DNA of 64,000 nucleotides from Hamadaea flava (GTDB taxonomy: Bacteria > Actinomycetota > Actinomycetes > Mycobacteriales > Micromonosporaceae): contig NZ_JAMZDZ010000001.1 of the NCBI RefSeq assembly GCF_024172085.1, positions 5,890,001-5,954,000 on the forward strand, in the 5' to 3' direction. Numbering within the stretch: position 1 is the first letter of the stretch; each line of letters begins with the position of its first letter. Position numbers and translations under genes: made by a program. Of this stretch, positions 15,931 to 24,800 are shown in pieces. The notes beneath the pieces were generated by a model that was not told where the DNA came from, made no database searches, and saw nothing but the letters and a program-made list of their open reading frames with translations.

Positions 15931-16710
15931 ATGACCACCGTCCGCCGAGCCGCTCGCGCCGCGCTGCTCACCGTGCTGGCCACCGCGGCCGCCCTCGTCG
16001 CCGCGGCCCCGGCGGCCCACGCCGCCGAGACCGTCGGCGCCCGCGCGACCGTCGCCACCGACGGCACCCCGCTCAACATCCGCACCGGCCCCGGTACCGG
16101 CACAGCCGTCGTCGGGCAGCTGCCCGACGACGCCGCGATCACCGTCTACTGCGTGGTCCAGGGCCAGGCCGTCACCGGACCGTGGGGCACCACCACCTGG
16201 TGGGACAAGATCGACCCGGTGGCTGACCGGTATGTCACCGACGCTCTGGTCTACACCGGCACCATGGACCCCGTCGCCGCGCTGTGCGGCTCCAGCCACC
16301 AGGACAAGCCCAGCAGCCAGATCACCGACCCGGCCGCCTACCCCTACGCCAACGGCAACCCCGCGCAAGCCGACGGCATGGGCTACTACCGGCGCGAATG
16401 CGTGTCCTTCGCCGCCTGGGCCGTCACCCACGACGCCATCGCCGACAACAACACCGACCTGTCGTGGCTCGGCAACGCCTGGATGTGGGGCTACGACCCC
16501 CGCGCCACCCGCCGCACCGGCACGCCGCAGCCCGGCGATATCGCCTGGTGGGACCGCAACACCATCTCCGAACTCGGCCATGTCGCCTACGTCGCCCAGG
16601 TCACCGACACCGCCGTCCTGATCTACGAGTACAACGGCTTCGGCGACCACCAACTGCGCACCGACCACTGGATCGGGCTGAACGAGCCCAGCGCCTACCT
16701 CAAGCTGTGA
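15931..16710 (+). CDS. secreted CHAP-domain peptidoglycan hydrolase with SH3 domain
   Basis: A 259-residue protein with an excellent ribosome site (GAGGAGAACCTC before ATG). A signal peptide ends after AHA at about 33. An SH3 domain follows at about 38-110 (LNIRTGPGTGTAVVGQLP, ITVYCVVQG, TTWWDKI). The C-terminal CHAP domain has Cys157 in RRECVSFAAW, His217 in LGHVAYVAQV and the Glu/Asn of YEYNG (233-235). This is the catalytic set of CHAP amidases/endopeptidases that cut peptide cross-bridges. With the transglycosylase-like protein upstream it would attack both chemical parts of the wall. Confidence 0.92.
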   Translation: MTTVRRAARAALLTVLATAAALVAAAPAAHAAETVGARATVATDGTPLNIRTGPGTGTAVVGQLPDDAAITVYCVVQGQAVTGPWGTTTWWDKIDPVADRYVTDALVYTGTMDPVAALCGSSHQDKPSSQITDPAAYPYANGNPAQADGMGYYRRECVSFAAWAVTHDAIADNNTDLSWLGNAWMWGYDPRATRRTGTPQPGDIAWWDRNTISELGHVAYVAQVTDTAVLIYEYNGFGDHQLRTDHWIGLNEPSAYLKL

Positions 16711-16827
16711 GCGGCGCCCAGGCGGCCCCTGAGGTGTGGCCACGCAGGCCGCTGGCTTTCCAGCACAGGACGACGTGCGTCCGGCCGGTGCATCCGACCC
16801 GAATAACAACACGACCTGCGTGCGAGA

Positions 16828-16920
16828 ATGGCTGGCTGCCTCATGCTGCTCTACGCCCAGCCGGTCAGCCGCCTGATCCGCCTGACCACCGACGACATCA
16901 TGATCGACGACGAAGACATC
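16828..16920 (+). pseudogene. fragment of a XerC-like recombinase
   Basis: A short forward frame reads AGCLMLLYAQPVSRLIRLTTDD. This is typical of the start of the catalytic half of actinobacterial XerC-like integrases (VLLYAQPLSRIxxLTxDD). Both the N-terminal half and the Arg/His/Tyr catalytic block are absent. The fragment abuts an antisense IS630 scrap. Confidence 0.55.
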
Positions 16921-17190
16921 GGCCTCCGCCTTGCTGTGGTGGGTGGTGCCGTTGTCGCAGATCACCGCCACGATCGGTGCGTCAGGGTAGGCGGCCAGTA
17001 GCAGGTCGAGGAAGTAGCAGAACACCGCCGAGACGTTCTTGACCGACACGTGGTGGTGCCAGGTGCCGGTGGCCAGGTTGACCGTGCCGTGGATGGTGCG
17101 GCGAATGTTGGAGCCCGGGGTCAGGATCCGGTGGCGGATGCCGGTGGGCATCCAGCAGGCGCGTACCCGGGCCAGCAGGTCGAGGTACTG
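16921..17190 (-). pseudogene. IS630-type transposase fragment
   Basis: Reverse-strand translation gives IHGTVNLATGTWHHHVSV, FCYFLDLLLAAYPDAPIVAV and ICDNGTTHHSKAEADVF. This matches the central DDE part of IS630 transposases (GAVNxxTGxxxxx...YPxxxIxxVxDNxxxHxS) with its second Asp. The HTH N-terminus and the final Glu region are missing, and no terminal repeats are seen. It is an inactive remnant. Confidence 0.6.
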
Positions 17191-17349
17191 TGACCGGCGG
17201 CCCGGCGGCTGGCGGACCGATCGAGGTGTGCTTCGCCAACGGGACTGGGTCCGCCAACCGTTTAGGGCCAGCCGTGTTCTCCCACAGGTGCCACCCGGGA
17301 CCGGGCTTGGCTCCTATGGCCCGATACACATCCCGGGTAACCAGCTGGC

Positions 17350-17695
17350 CGCAGATCCTGCTGGCACGACGCACGTGATCGCGGTCTCCATCGCCGGCGA
17401 GGTCGGAGCGATCGCGGACGTCCGCGTCGCTTTCGGTGCCAACGCCCAACAGGCCGCGGTCGCCGCCCGAATGCTGGACACCGTCCAGGACGGGCTGCGG
17501 GCCGCGGGCGTGGCGTCCGCGACGATCACCAGCTCCGTCCGGTCGCCGGCCGACCAGGCCGGCGCGATGTTCAACAACATGGCCGTCGCCCCGGTCCAGC
17601 AGCACATCCAGGCGCAACTGCAGCTGTACGGCGCCGGTGGCGGCGCCGTAGTGCGCGTATTCGAGCGGCAAACCCAAGGCCACGATCTCGTCTGG
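17350..17695 (+). pseudogene. fragment of a secreted hydrolase-like protein
   Basis: The forward frame holds GANAQQAAVAARMLDTVQDG, then TITSSVRSPADQAGAMFNN, then QLQLYGAGGGAVVRVFERQ. This resembles a VanY/M15-like or phage-lysin domain in which T-S-x-x-R-x-x-x-x-Q-A-x-x-M-Y/F-x-N starts the fold. No start with a signal peptide and no proper end are visible; the frame runs on into unrelated sequence. Family is uncertain. The stretches 16711-16827 and 17700-17990 contain nothing else I can name. Confidence 0.4.
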
Positions 17696-17991
17696 ATTCT
17701 GTGGCGGAGACACGTGGGGCTATTGCCGCTCGACGCGAGGCGGACACAGGACCGTCCCTTCCCGTCGCCAGGCGCATCCGTCCGCGTTGGCTGCTGTCAG
17801 GGCACCCGGGTCGATCGACCCCCAAGACGAGACCGAGATCTGACGTTCGGTCTTGAGCTGGAAGTCGGCGAAGGCGGGTACGCGTCGACCCATGTTGCGG
17901 TCGCGGAGTGGTCACGTCCCGCGAGGTCCGTCGACGGTCAGCCAGGGCATCTCGGTTTTGCTGCCTACCAGCCGGGTGACACGATGGCGCT

Positions 17992-18282
17992 ATGCAGGAC
18001 GATGCGTTGAGCCGAGCGGTCATTGTGTTCGTGTGGGGGAACCCGCGGCGTGGTTGGCCCGGGTCGCATCCTGATGCCGTTCGTGACCTGTTCGGCGATC
18101 AAGCGGGCGCTCTCCTGTCTCGCATCGATGCGTTGATCTCGGAGGCCGGACGTGTCTCACCCGACAACGACCTCGCCGTATACGGGCGGCGCGTTGCCGA
18201 AGCCTTGCAGTCAAGTCATCCTGAGCTCAGCGACGAAGCGCGCAAGGCTGTGGCGGAGAAGTCCACGTACAGCTGGCGCTAG
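17992..18282 (+). CDS. small conserved-looking hypothetical protein
   Basis: A 96-residue soluble protein from ATG, preceded by a GGGTGA-like site at about nine bases. It reads AVIVFVWGNPRRGWPGSHPDA, then LFGDQAGALLSRIDALISEA and ends with an amphipathic helix (ALQSSHPELSDEARKAVAEK) and TYSWR. It looks like a single compact alpha/beta domain. I recognise no function. It stands alone between the transposon patchwork and the FG-GAP gene, which converges on it. Confidence 0.6.
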   Translation: MQDDALSRAVIVFVWGNPRRGWPGSHPDAVRDLFGDQAGALLSRIDALISEAGRVSPDNDLAVYGRRVAEALQSSHPELSDEARKAVAEKSTYSWR

Positions 18283-18367
18283 CCCGGCCATCGCAGATCG
18301 TGTTTGGACTCGTCGCGTTCGTCGCCGGCGTTGCGTCGCCCGGAGTCGCTGTCGGGGCGCAGAGCGG

Positions 18368-18395
18368 TGGGCTGGACGGCTGAGCGTCCAGCCCA
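18368..18395. terminator. bidirectional terminator hairpin
   Basis: A 10-bp stem TGGGCTGGAC / GTCCAGCCCA around an 8-base loop, between the convergent ends of the small gene (18282) and the FG-GAP gene (18411). Confidence 0.75.
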
Positions 18396-18410
18396 CCGTG
18401 TCTTGGACGG

Positions 18411-20942
18411 TCAGCCGATGGTGTTGATGGTCCAGTTGACGCCGATTTGGTAGCGGCTAGCCCAGCCGCCGTTGCCGTTGCCGGGGTAGACCCAGAGGTT
18501 GCCGCTGGCGTCGAGGGCGACCAGGTCGGTCTTGCCGTCACCACTGAGGTCCATCGCGGCGGCCTTGTATTTGGTCCAGCCGCTGCCGGCTTGAGTGCGG
18601 TCGCCGAGGGTCACACCGGTCTGGCTGGTGTTGGGATAGAACCAGAGGTCGCCTGCGGTGTCGATGGCCATGATGTCGGCGCGGTTGTCGTTGTTGAAGT
18701 CGGCCGGGAAGATGCGGTAGTTGGTCCAGCCGCTGTTGCCGATCTGAGTCTTGTCTTTCCCATCGGGGTAGTAGTAGAGGGCGCCGGTGGTGTTGTTGAT
18801 GCCGAACAGGTCGGCCTTGGCCGTGTTGTTGGCGTTGCCGGCGGCGTGAATGTAGTTCGCCCAGCCGGTGCCGATAGTCGCCCTGTTGCCGGACGACAGG
18901 TGGCCGTTCTGGTTGGGATACATCCACAGCACGCCGTCGGAGTCCTTCATGAGGACGTCGGCCAGGCCGTCGGCGTCCCAGTCGGAGACGACCCACTTCA
19001 GGGAACCCCACCCGGTGCCGATCTTTACCCGGTTGGCGCCGCTGACGGTGGACAGTCCCGAGCCACCCTGACTGGGATACATCCACAGGTCACCGGCCGC
19101 GTCGGTGATGATGACGTCGTTGCGGCCGTCGCCGTCGAAGTCGTGACTGTTGACCGCTGGAGTCCGTGACAGCCGGTTCCACGCCTGAACGGTGGACAGG
19201 ACGCCGGTGAAGTAGCCGCCGACGGTCGCGGCACCGGTCTTGTGCGCGCCCACGCGGAGCGCTCCGGTGGCTTTCCACGCGACGGGGTGGCCGACGCTGG
19301 CGACGTTCTTGCCGTTGACCCAGAGGATCGCGACGCCAGTGGCGGCTTTGTAGGTGACGGTGACCTGCGTCCAGACGCCGGCGGTAGCACTGCCCGCAGG
19401 CGCGGTGGCGGTGTCCCACACGGGACTGGCCACGTCGGATCGGCTCATCGCGAACCGCCAGGATCCGGCTTCAGCCCAGAGTTTGAACCCGGCGGTGTTG
19501 ACGCCGTCCTGGGACAGCACTGTGCCACCGGCGGCGGTGGGTTTGGCTCGGACACTGAGGCTGAAGTCGGCGTCGGTGACGACGGCCGGGCCGCCGGCCG
19601 ACAGAGATCCGGTGTTTCCGTTGAGGGCGACGGCGGGGCTGTAGGTGTCGCCGGTCTTCCAGGTCGCACCCGCCGTAGCCGTCAGCGGTAAGCCCGTAGC
19701 GGTGAAGGCACTGTCGGCGCTGCTGGCGACCGAGGTACCCGACGTGGCGGTAGCGGGCATATCGGCCAAAGACCAGGTGTGGTCGGCCGACGTGCTGGTG
19801 ATGACGCCGACCCAGGTCGTCAGGTCGTCCGTGCGAGCGGCGGTGACGTCGCTGCCGCTGCCGGCGGTGTCGGGGCAGCCTGTCTGACCCGCGCGGCTGA
19901 GGACGCCGGCGAGCTTGCCGCCGCTGAGGACAGGTGCGCCGGCCATCCCGCTGCACACCAGCGGGCCGGTCGCGGCGGTCAGCGTGGTGGCGGTCGCGGT
20001 GGTGAAGGTGATCTGCGTGCTGTCCTGCTGGTCGGTGGTCCAGTCGGTGGTGGTCATGCCGTCGCGGCCGTAGCCGACGGCAGACACCGTCGCACCGGTC
20101 CCGGCAGCGGTGGCCAGCGGGATCGGGGTGATGCCGTCGATCGGCGTGGCGAGGCGGGCGAGGACCACATCCCGGCCTGGGCGTGGACTCAACCAGTCGA
20201 CCTTGGCGGCGGCCTTCCCGGGAAGAACGACGTAAGCGGCGCTGGCCGGCGGGCCTTCGGCGAGCTGGGGCTGGTTCGGATCGGTGGCCAGACAGCTGGC
20301 GGCGCTGAGCACCCAGCGCGGTCCGACCAGCGTCGCGGTGCACTCCCGGCCGGTGGTGGCGAGCTTGCCGACCGCGGTCTGTGCGCCGCTGACCGGTGCG
20401 GGACCGGTGCCTGCCCGCAATTGCAGCAGCATGGTCGGTGACGCGTCCTTGTCCGCGCCCAAGCCCACCGGGGTGCTGCCGTCGGGATCCACGTCGACCG
20501 TGAGCTGGTCTCCGGCGTCGCTGCGCAGCTGTGCGGTCACCGGGTGGCCGGTGCCTTCGCGCTGGCCGTCGCCGCGGATCTCATACACGCCAGGAACTTC
20601 GAGGTTCAACACACCAGCGGACGCGGTCACCTGGAAACAGACCCGGCCGGCCCCGTCGTCGCCGATGGTCTCGTCGGTGGTCCAGATCTTCAACAGGCCG
20701 ATGTCGCCCTGCGCGGGCGTGCCGCAGTCGGCGAGCAGGATGTGCCCGTCACCGGAGATCAGCCGGACATTGTGTGCCGCCAGGATCTCCGCCGCGCCAG
20801 GGTAGGGGTAGACGCCGCTGTCCACCAGCGAGGGGAGCGAGATGGGTGAGGCGCTGGCTTGCGCCGGTCCGACAACGACCGGCAGGCAGGCCGCTATCGC
20901 TGCCGCGACGGCGAGCGACGCCCAGCGCGGAGGTGCACTCAT
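18411..20942 (-). CDS. secreted FG-GAP repeat protein with an inactive trypsin-like domain
   Basis: 843 residues from ATG 20942 with GAAAGG upstream; the longer frame to 21296 lacks a ribosome site and a signal peptide. A signal peptide (to about 32) precedes a jelly-roll-like region and an S1 fold at about 190-380. Its catalytic His is replaced by Ser216 (SAASC), and the GDSGGP serine motif reads GMAGAP with Ala334. Asp258 (GRDVVLARL) is kept, so this is a pseudo-protease. A LamG-like domain spans about 430-600. Five C-terminal FG-GAP/VCBS repeats follow (FDGDGRNDVIITD, DWDADGLADVLMKD, DFNNDNRADIMAID, DLSGDGKTDLVALD, each ending DLWMYP-like), giving a calcium-binding propeller. Likely an external adhesion or binding protein. 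Confidence 0.9.
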   Translation of the reverse strand: MSAPPRWASLAVAAAIAACLPVVVGPAQASASPISLPSLVDSGVYPYPGAAEILAAHNVRLISGDGHILLADCGTPAQGDIGLLKIWTTDETIGDDGAGRVCFQVTASAGVLNLEVPGVYEIRGDGQREGTGHPVTAQLRSDAGDQLTVDVDPDGSTPVGLGADKDASPTMLLQLRAGTGPAPVSGAQTAVGKLATTGRECTATLVGPRWVLSAASCLATDPNQPQLAEGPPASAAYVVLPGKAAAKVDWLSPRPGRDVVLARLATPIDGITPIPLATAAGTGATVSAVGYGRDGMTTTDWTTDQQDSTQITFTTATATTLTAATGPLVCSGMAGAPVLSGGKLAGVLSRAGQTGCPDTAGSGSDVTAARTDDLTTWVGVITSTSADHTWSLADMPATATSGTSVASSADSAFTATGLPLTATAGATWKTGDTYSPAVALNGNTGSLSAGGPAVVTDADFSLSVRAKPTAAGGTVLSQDGVNTAGFKLWAEAGSWRFAMSRSDVASPVWDTATAPAGSATAGVWTQVTVTYKAATGVAILWVNGKNVASVGHPVAWKATGALRVGAHKTGAATVGGYFTGVLSTVQAWNRLSRTPAVNSHDFDGDGRNDVIITDAAGDLWMYPSQGGSGLSTVSGANRVKIGTGWGSLKWVVSDWDADGLADVLMKDSDGVLWMYPNQNGHLSSGNRATIGTGWANYIHAAGNANNTAKADLFGINNTTGALYYYPDGKDKTQIGNSGWTNYRIFPADFNNDNRADIMAIDTAGDLWFYPNTSQTGVTLGDRTQAGSGWTKYKAAAMDLSGDGKTDLVALDASGNLWVYPGNGNGGWASRYQIGVNWTINTIG

Positions 20943-21820
20943 GATCAAGAGCCTTTCGTGGAAGTGGTCGTGGATTGGGGAGACAGAAAGTGCCGACGCT
21001 GTGTGAAGCCGCAGGCGGTGATCACGCAGCAGTGCTGCTTCAACCCGGGGCGGCGCGAACACGCGAGGGTGCCTGCAGATGACGGTGCTGGCGCGCGTGG
21101 TGCCCTGGCATGCAGGGTGTCGAACGGTCGGAGTGTGGCCGCCTGGCCCGACCGGCGCCCGTAGGTCGCTGCGAGCTCCGGCGCAGACGCAACAGCGCGT
21201 TATACCGAGGAGATCGCTGACGGCGGATCGTCGGCTCCGATTACCCGACGCGCGCGGGCTCCGACTCCTCATGCGCCGCTGCGGAGATATGGGCACACGT
21301 GCCCACTGATCCGGTGCGGATTGTTGACGCCCGCGCGATCAAATGATGAGTGGGAGGGGATCTCTGTTCCCGCCTCGTGGCCGCCGGAATAAAGCAATCC
21401 CGGGCGGGGTGAGATGTCGATCGTTGCGCTAATCCGTCGTTCCTTTCGGGCAGGGAAGAGACAATTAATGCCCGGTAGTCCGTCAAGACGGCAGAAGGCA
21501 CGGGAAACTGCGAGGAGACTATCGGCGCCGGCTTGAGAAATCCTTGAACGATCCTTGAATCAGCAGGTCACCGCGCTGATCGGTACACGGATAGCATGCG
21601 CTGCCGACCTCCATCGAGGCCATGTGCATCGAACTGATGCGGTCCCCAAACGGGACTCTGTCGCTGAAGTGGCCAGCGGCCCAGTTAGGACGCAATGACG
21701 CTTTCGGGTTGTCTGTCTTTCGAGGATCGTGCAATACTCCGCCGAACTGAATGGACGGCGCAATGGTCGTCCTCAGTGCATGCAGAAGTGAAAGGTCCAG
21801 CGGTGACAGGAAGGGTTGCT
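20943..21820. other. intergenic region between divergent secreted-protein genes
   Basis: About 880 bp without a supported gene between the FG-GAP gene (leftward) and the ALF-repeat toxin gene (rightward). Open frames here have neither start signals nor recognisable products. It carries three helically phased CTTGA repeats (21532-21558) and presumably both promoters. GC content falls toward 21700. Confidence 0.6.
21532..21559 (+). promoter_or_regulatory. three CTTGA direct repeats at 11-bp period
   Basis: CTTGA begins at 21532, 21543 and 21554, exactly 11 bp apart; the last two are part of ATCCTTGAA copies. Heptamer-like direct repeats at one helical turn are the binding layout of SARP-family activators. 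The element lies about 260 bp upstream of the toxin start. The regulator is not identified. Confidence 0.45.
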
Positions 21821-24800
21821 GTGCGGCTGAATGAGCAAGTACGGAGGCTGGTCGTGAATAGACCAGCACGCCCGGGTCCGGTGCGGCGGCGAGCCATGAT
21901 CGCGATGTTCATGGTGCTGGCGTTGCTGGGCAACCTAGTGCGGGTCCTGCCGGCGCACGCGCAGGAGCCGGTCGCCGCTGACCGTGACGTCGTGGTGTCG
22001 GCGTGGCAGCAGGGCGGGCCACAGGTGCGGGCGGCCGCTGAAGTGGCGTTGCTGGGCTCCGACGATCAGATTCGCGCGTTCCTGGCCGAGGGATGGACCG
22101 CGGCGCAGCATCTCGATCAGCGCGATGCCTTGACCGCTGTCATCGCCGATGGCGGTCCGGCGGTGCGCGCGAAGGCCCAGGCGGCACTGGACGCCGATGC
22201 CGCTGGCGATGCCGGTGCCATCGCCGTGTTCCTGGAGACCGGTTGGCAGGGTCCGTCGGCCATCGACGCGCGCGTGTCGGTGAACCAGTTGATGGCCGTC
22301 GGCGGTGATCAGGTCAAGCAGGCGGCCCAGGCCGTGCTGGACTCCGAGGACACCACTGTGCTGCAGGAGTTCCTGGAGTCCGGCTGGCAGGTTCAGTGGA
22401 ACACCGACCAGCGGCTGCGGGTCAACCAGGCCATCGCGACAGGTGGCCCGAACGTGCGTGCCGCCGGTCAGCAAGCCCTCGATGCGGGCACCGCGGAGGC
22501 GTTGGAAGGGTTCCTCGGCTACGGCTGGGCGGTCGCGTCCGCGCGTGACGACGAGGTCGCGACGCTGGAAGACCTGCTCGGTCAGGCGCAGGCCGCCGGC
22601 GCGCTGGCGGCGCAGGAGACCGCGAACGCCACCGCTGAAGCCGACCGTGCCCGCGACTCCGCGGCTGCGGCGCGCCGGTCTGCGGCAGAGGCTGCTCAGG
22701 CGACTGCGGCCGCGCGTAACAACATGGCCGAAGCCAAGGCACAAGCGAAGCGGGCGGCAAACGCGGCGCAGCAGGCAGCCAAGGCCGCGCAGGTAGCTGT
22801 CGAAGCGGCGTCGGCGGCGAACCGGGCGGCGCGGGCGGCGTCCACCGCGGCCAATCGGGCAGCGCAGATGGCGTCGAGGGCCAGCCAGAAGGCCACGGAG
22901 GCGTACCGCTGGGCGGGTGAGGCGGCGACCGACAGTGCGAACGCCGCACGGGCACGGCAGGCCGCTGAGCAGGCCAACGCCATCGCGCAGGAGACCCGTG
23001 AGTTCGCGGACCTGGTGGGAACGACGGTCAAGGCGATCGCGGCCGGCAACGATGCGATCAAATCCGCCACAGAAGCTGCTCAGCACGCTCTGGCCGCTGC
23101 GGCCGCCAACGACGAGGCGGTCCGGTACGCCAACGAAGCCGGAGCGGCAGCCCAGGAAGCTGTCGCGGCCGCGGCGAAGGCCCGCGCCAACGCCGAGCGT
23201 GCCGTGCGGGCAGCCCAGGCTGCCGGGAACTATCTGCGGGTCGCCATCGATGCCGCGAACAAGGCACGTGAGGCCGCCTACCGGGCCGCCGCCGACGCCG
23301 AGGCGGCAGCGACCGCGGCGCTCGACGCCGCCCAACACGCAGGCGAGGCAGCCCAGGCAGCGCAACGTGCCACCGAGTACGCCACCGCCGCGACCACCGC
23401 CGCCCAGCGGGCGCTGGACAACGCCAGCCAAGCGGGCGCGGTGTTCGAAGCCGCGCGTACCGCCGACGCCGAACGGCTGGCCGTGGCCCGCGACGAGGCG
23501 TTGGAGAACGCCCGCGCGGCCAACACCGAATACGAGGCGCAGCAGCGCTTGGCCGACTCCGACGTCGACCAGGCCACCAAGCGTGATGCCGAAACCAACC
23601 GGCTCATCGCCGTGGTGCTGGACCCAGCCACCGAACGGGCCGCGGCGGTCGCGGCGGCCCGTAAAGTCGCGCTCAACCTGGCCGGCGGCCAAGGCGCCTG
23701 GACCAAACAATCGGCACTGGCCGCGCTCGGCGAACCCGACCATCTCGTCCTGGCATACGTGCGCACCGGCATCGCGAACGCGGTGGCACAGGACAACCGC
23801 ATCGCCGTGCGCAACCTCGCGGTCACCGACAACACGGCGCTGGCGACCGCGGCCACCACCGCCCTGGCCGGCAACGACCAGACGATCGCGACCTTCCTGC
23901 GTACGCAAAGCTATCCCGGCCGGTACAGCGCGGACCGGCTGAAGGTCAACCAGATCCTGGCGGCGGCCAAGACGGCCGGCGATGTGGTGCTGGCCCAGAA
24001 GGCGCAGCAAGCCCTCGACACCGACACGCTGCAGGCGCTGCGCGACTTCCTGGACACTGGCCAGTACACCGCTGCGATCATCGGGCAACGGGTGCTGGTC
24101 AACCAGATCCTGGCCAGTCCCTACAGTGGGCCGGAGGTCAAGGCGGCCGCCCAGATCGCCTTGGACGGGCCCGCGCCCGGACTGCAGAAGTTCCTCACCA
24201 CCGGCCGGTACGCCGCCGCCGAACTGGACTACGAAAGCGCTGCGCACGTCGCGGTCGTCGCCGGGCTGCTGCAGAAGATCAGCCAGGTCGCCGAGACGGC
24301 CGCCGAGCACGCGCTTCGAGCCCAAAGCGTCGCCGCCCGCGCCCGCGACGACGCGGCCCAGGCTGCGGCATACGCCCAGCAGGCGGTCGACTCGGCGACC
24401 CGCGCGATCGGCTACGCCCAGCAGGCCACCAGCTACGCCAACCAAGCCGCCGCGTCGGCGAACAAGGCCGCGGCCGCCGCCGCGACCGCCCGCCAGGCGG
24501 CCACCCGCGCCACCACCTCGGCCCGCAGCGCGATCAAGTCGGCGTCCTGGGCGATCGCCTCCCACAACATGGCCGTCGCCGCCGCCGAGAAAGCCAACGT
24601 CGCCGCCCACGCCGCCTACAAATACGCCATCAAAGCCGGCCTCGACGCCGACGCCGCAGGCGCCGCCGCCGCCGACGCCTACACCGCCTACCAGTACACC
24701 TACGGCGTCGCGGTCGCCGAATGCGGCGACAGCTACACCAACCCAGCCGTCACCGACTGGGAACAGATACTCGGCGACACCGAAGGCGAGTGGTACCGCA

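Noticed and set aside
14836-17151. 771-codon reverse frame through the transglycosylase and CHAP genes
   Set aside because: Only its first ~80 codons (the IS630 scrap) are meaningful; the rest is antisense to two clear genes.
22600-24700. Repetitive GCC/GCG tracts considered as a CRISPR-like or satellite array
   Set aside because: They are codons of Ala-rich coiled coils and ALF repeats in a continuous frame.
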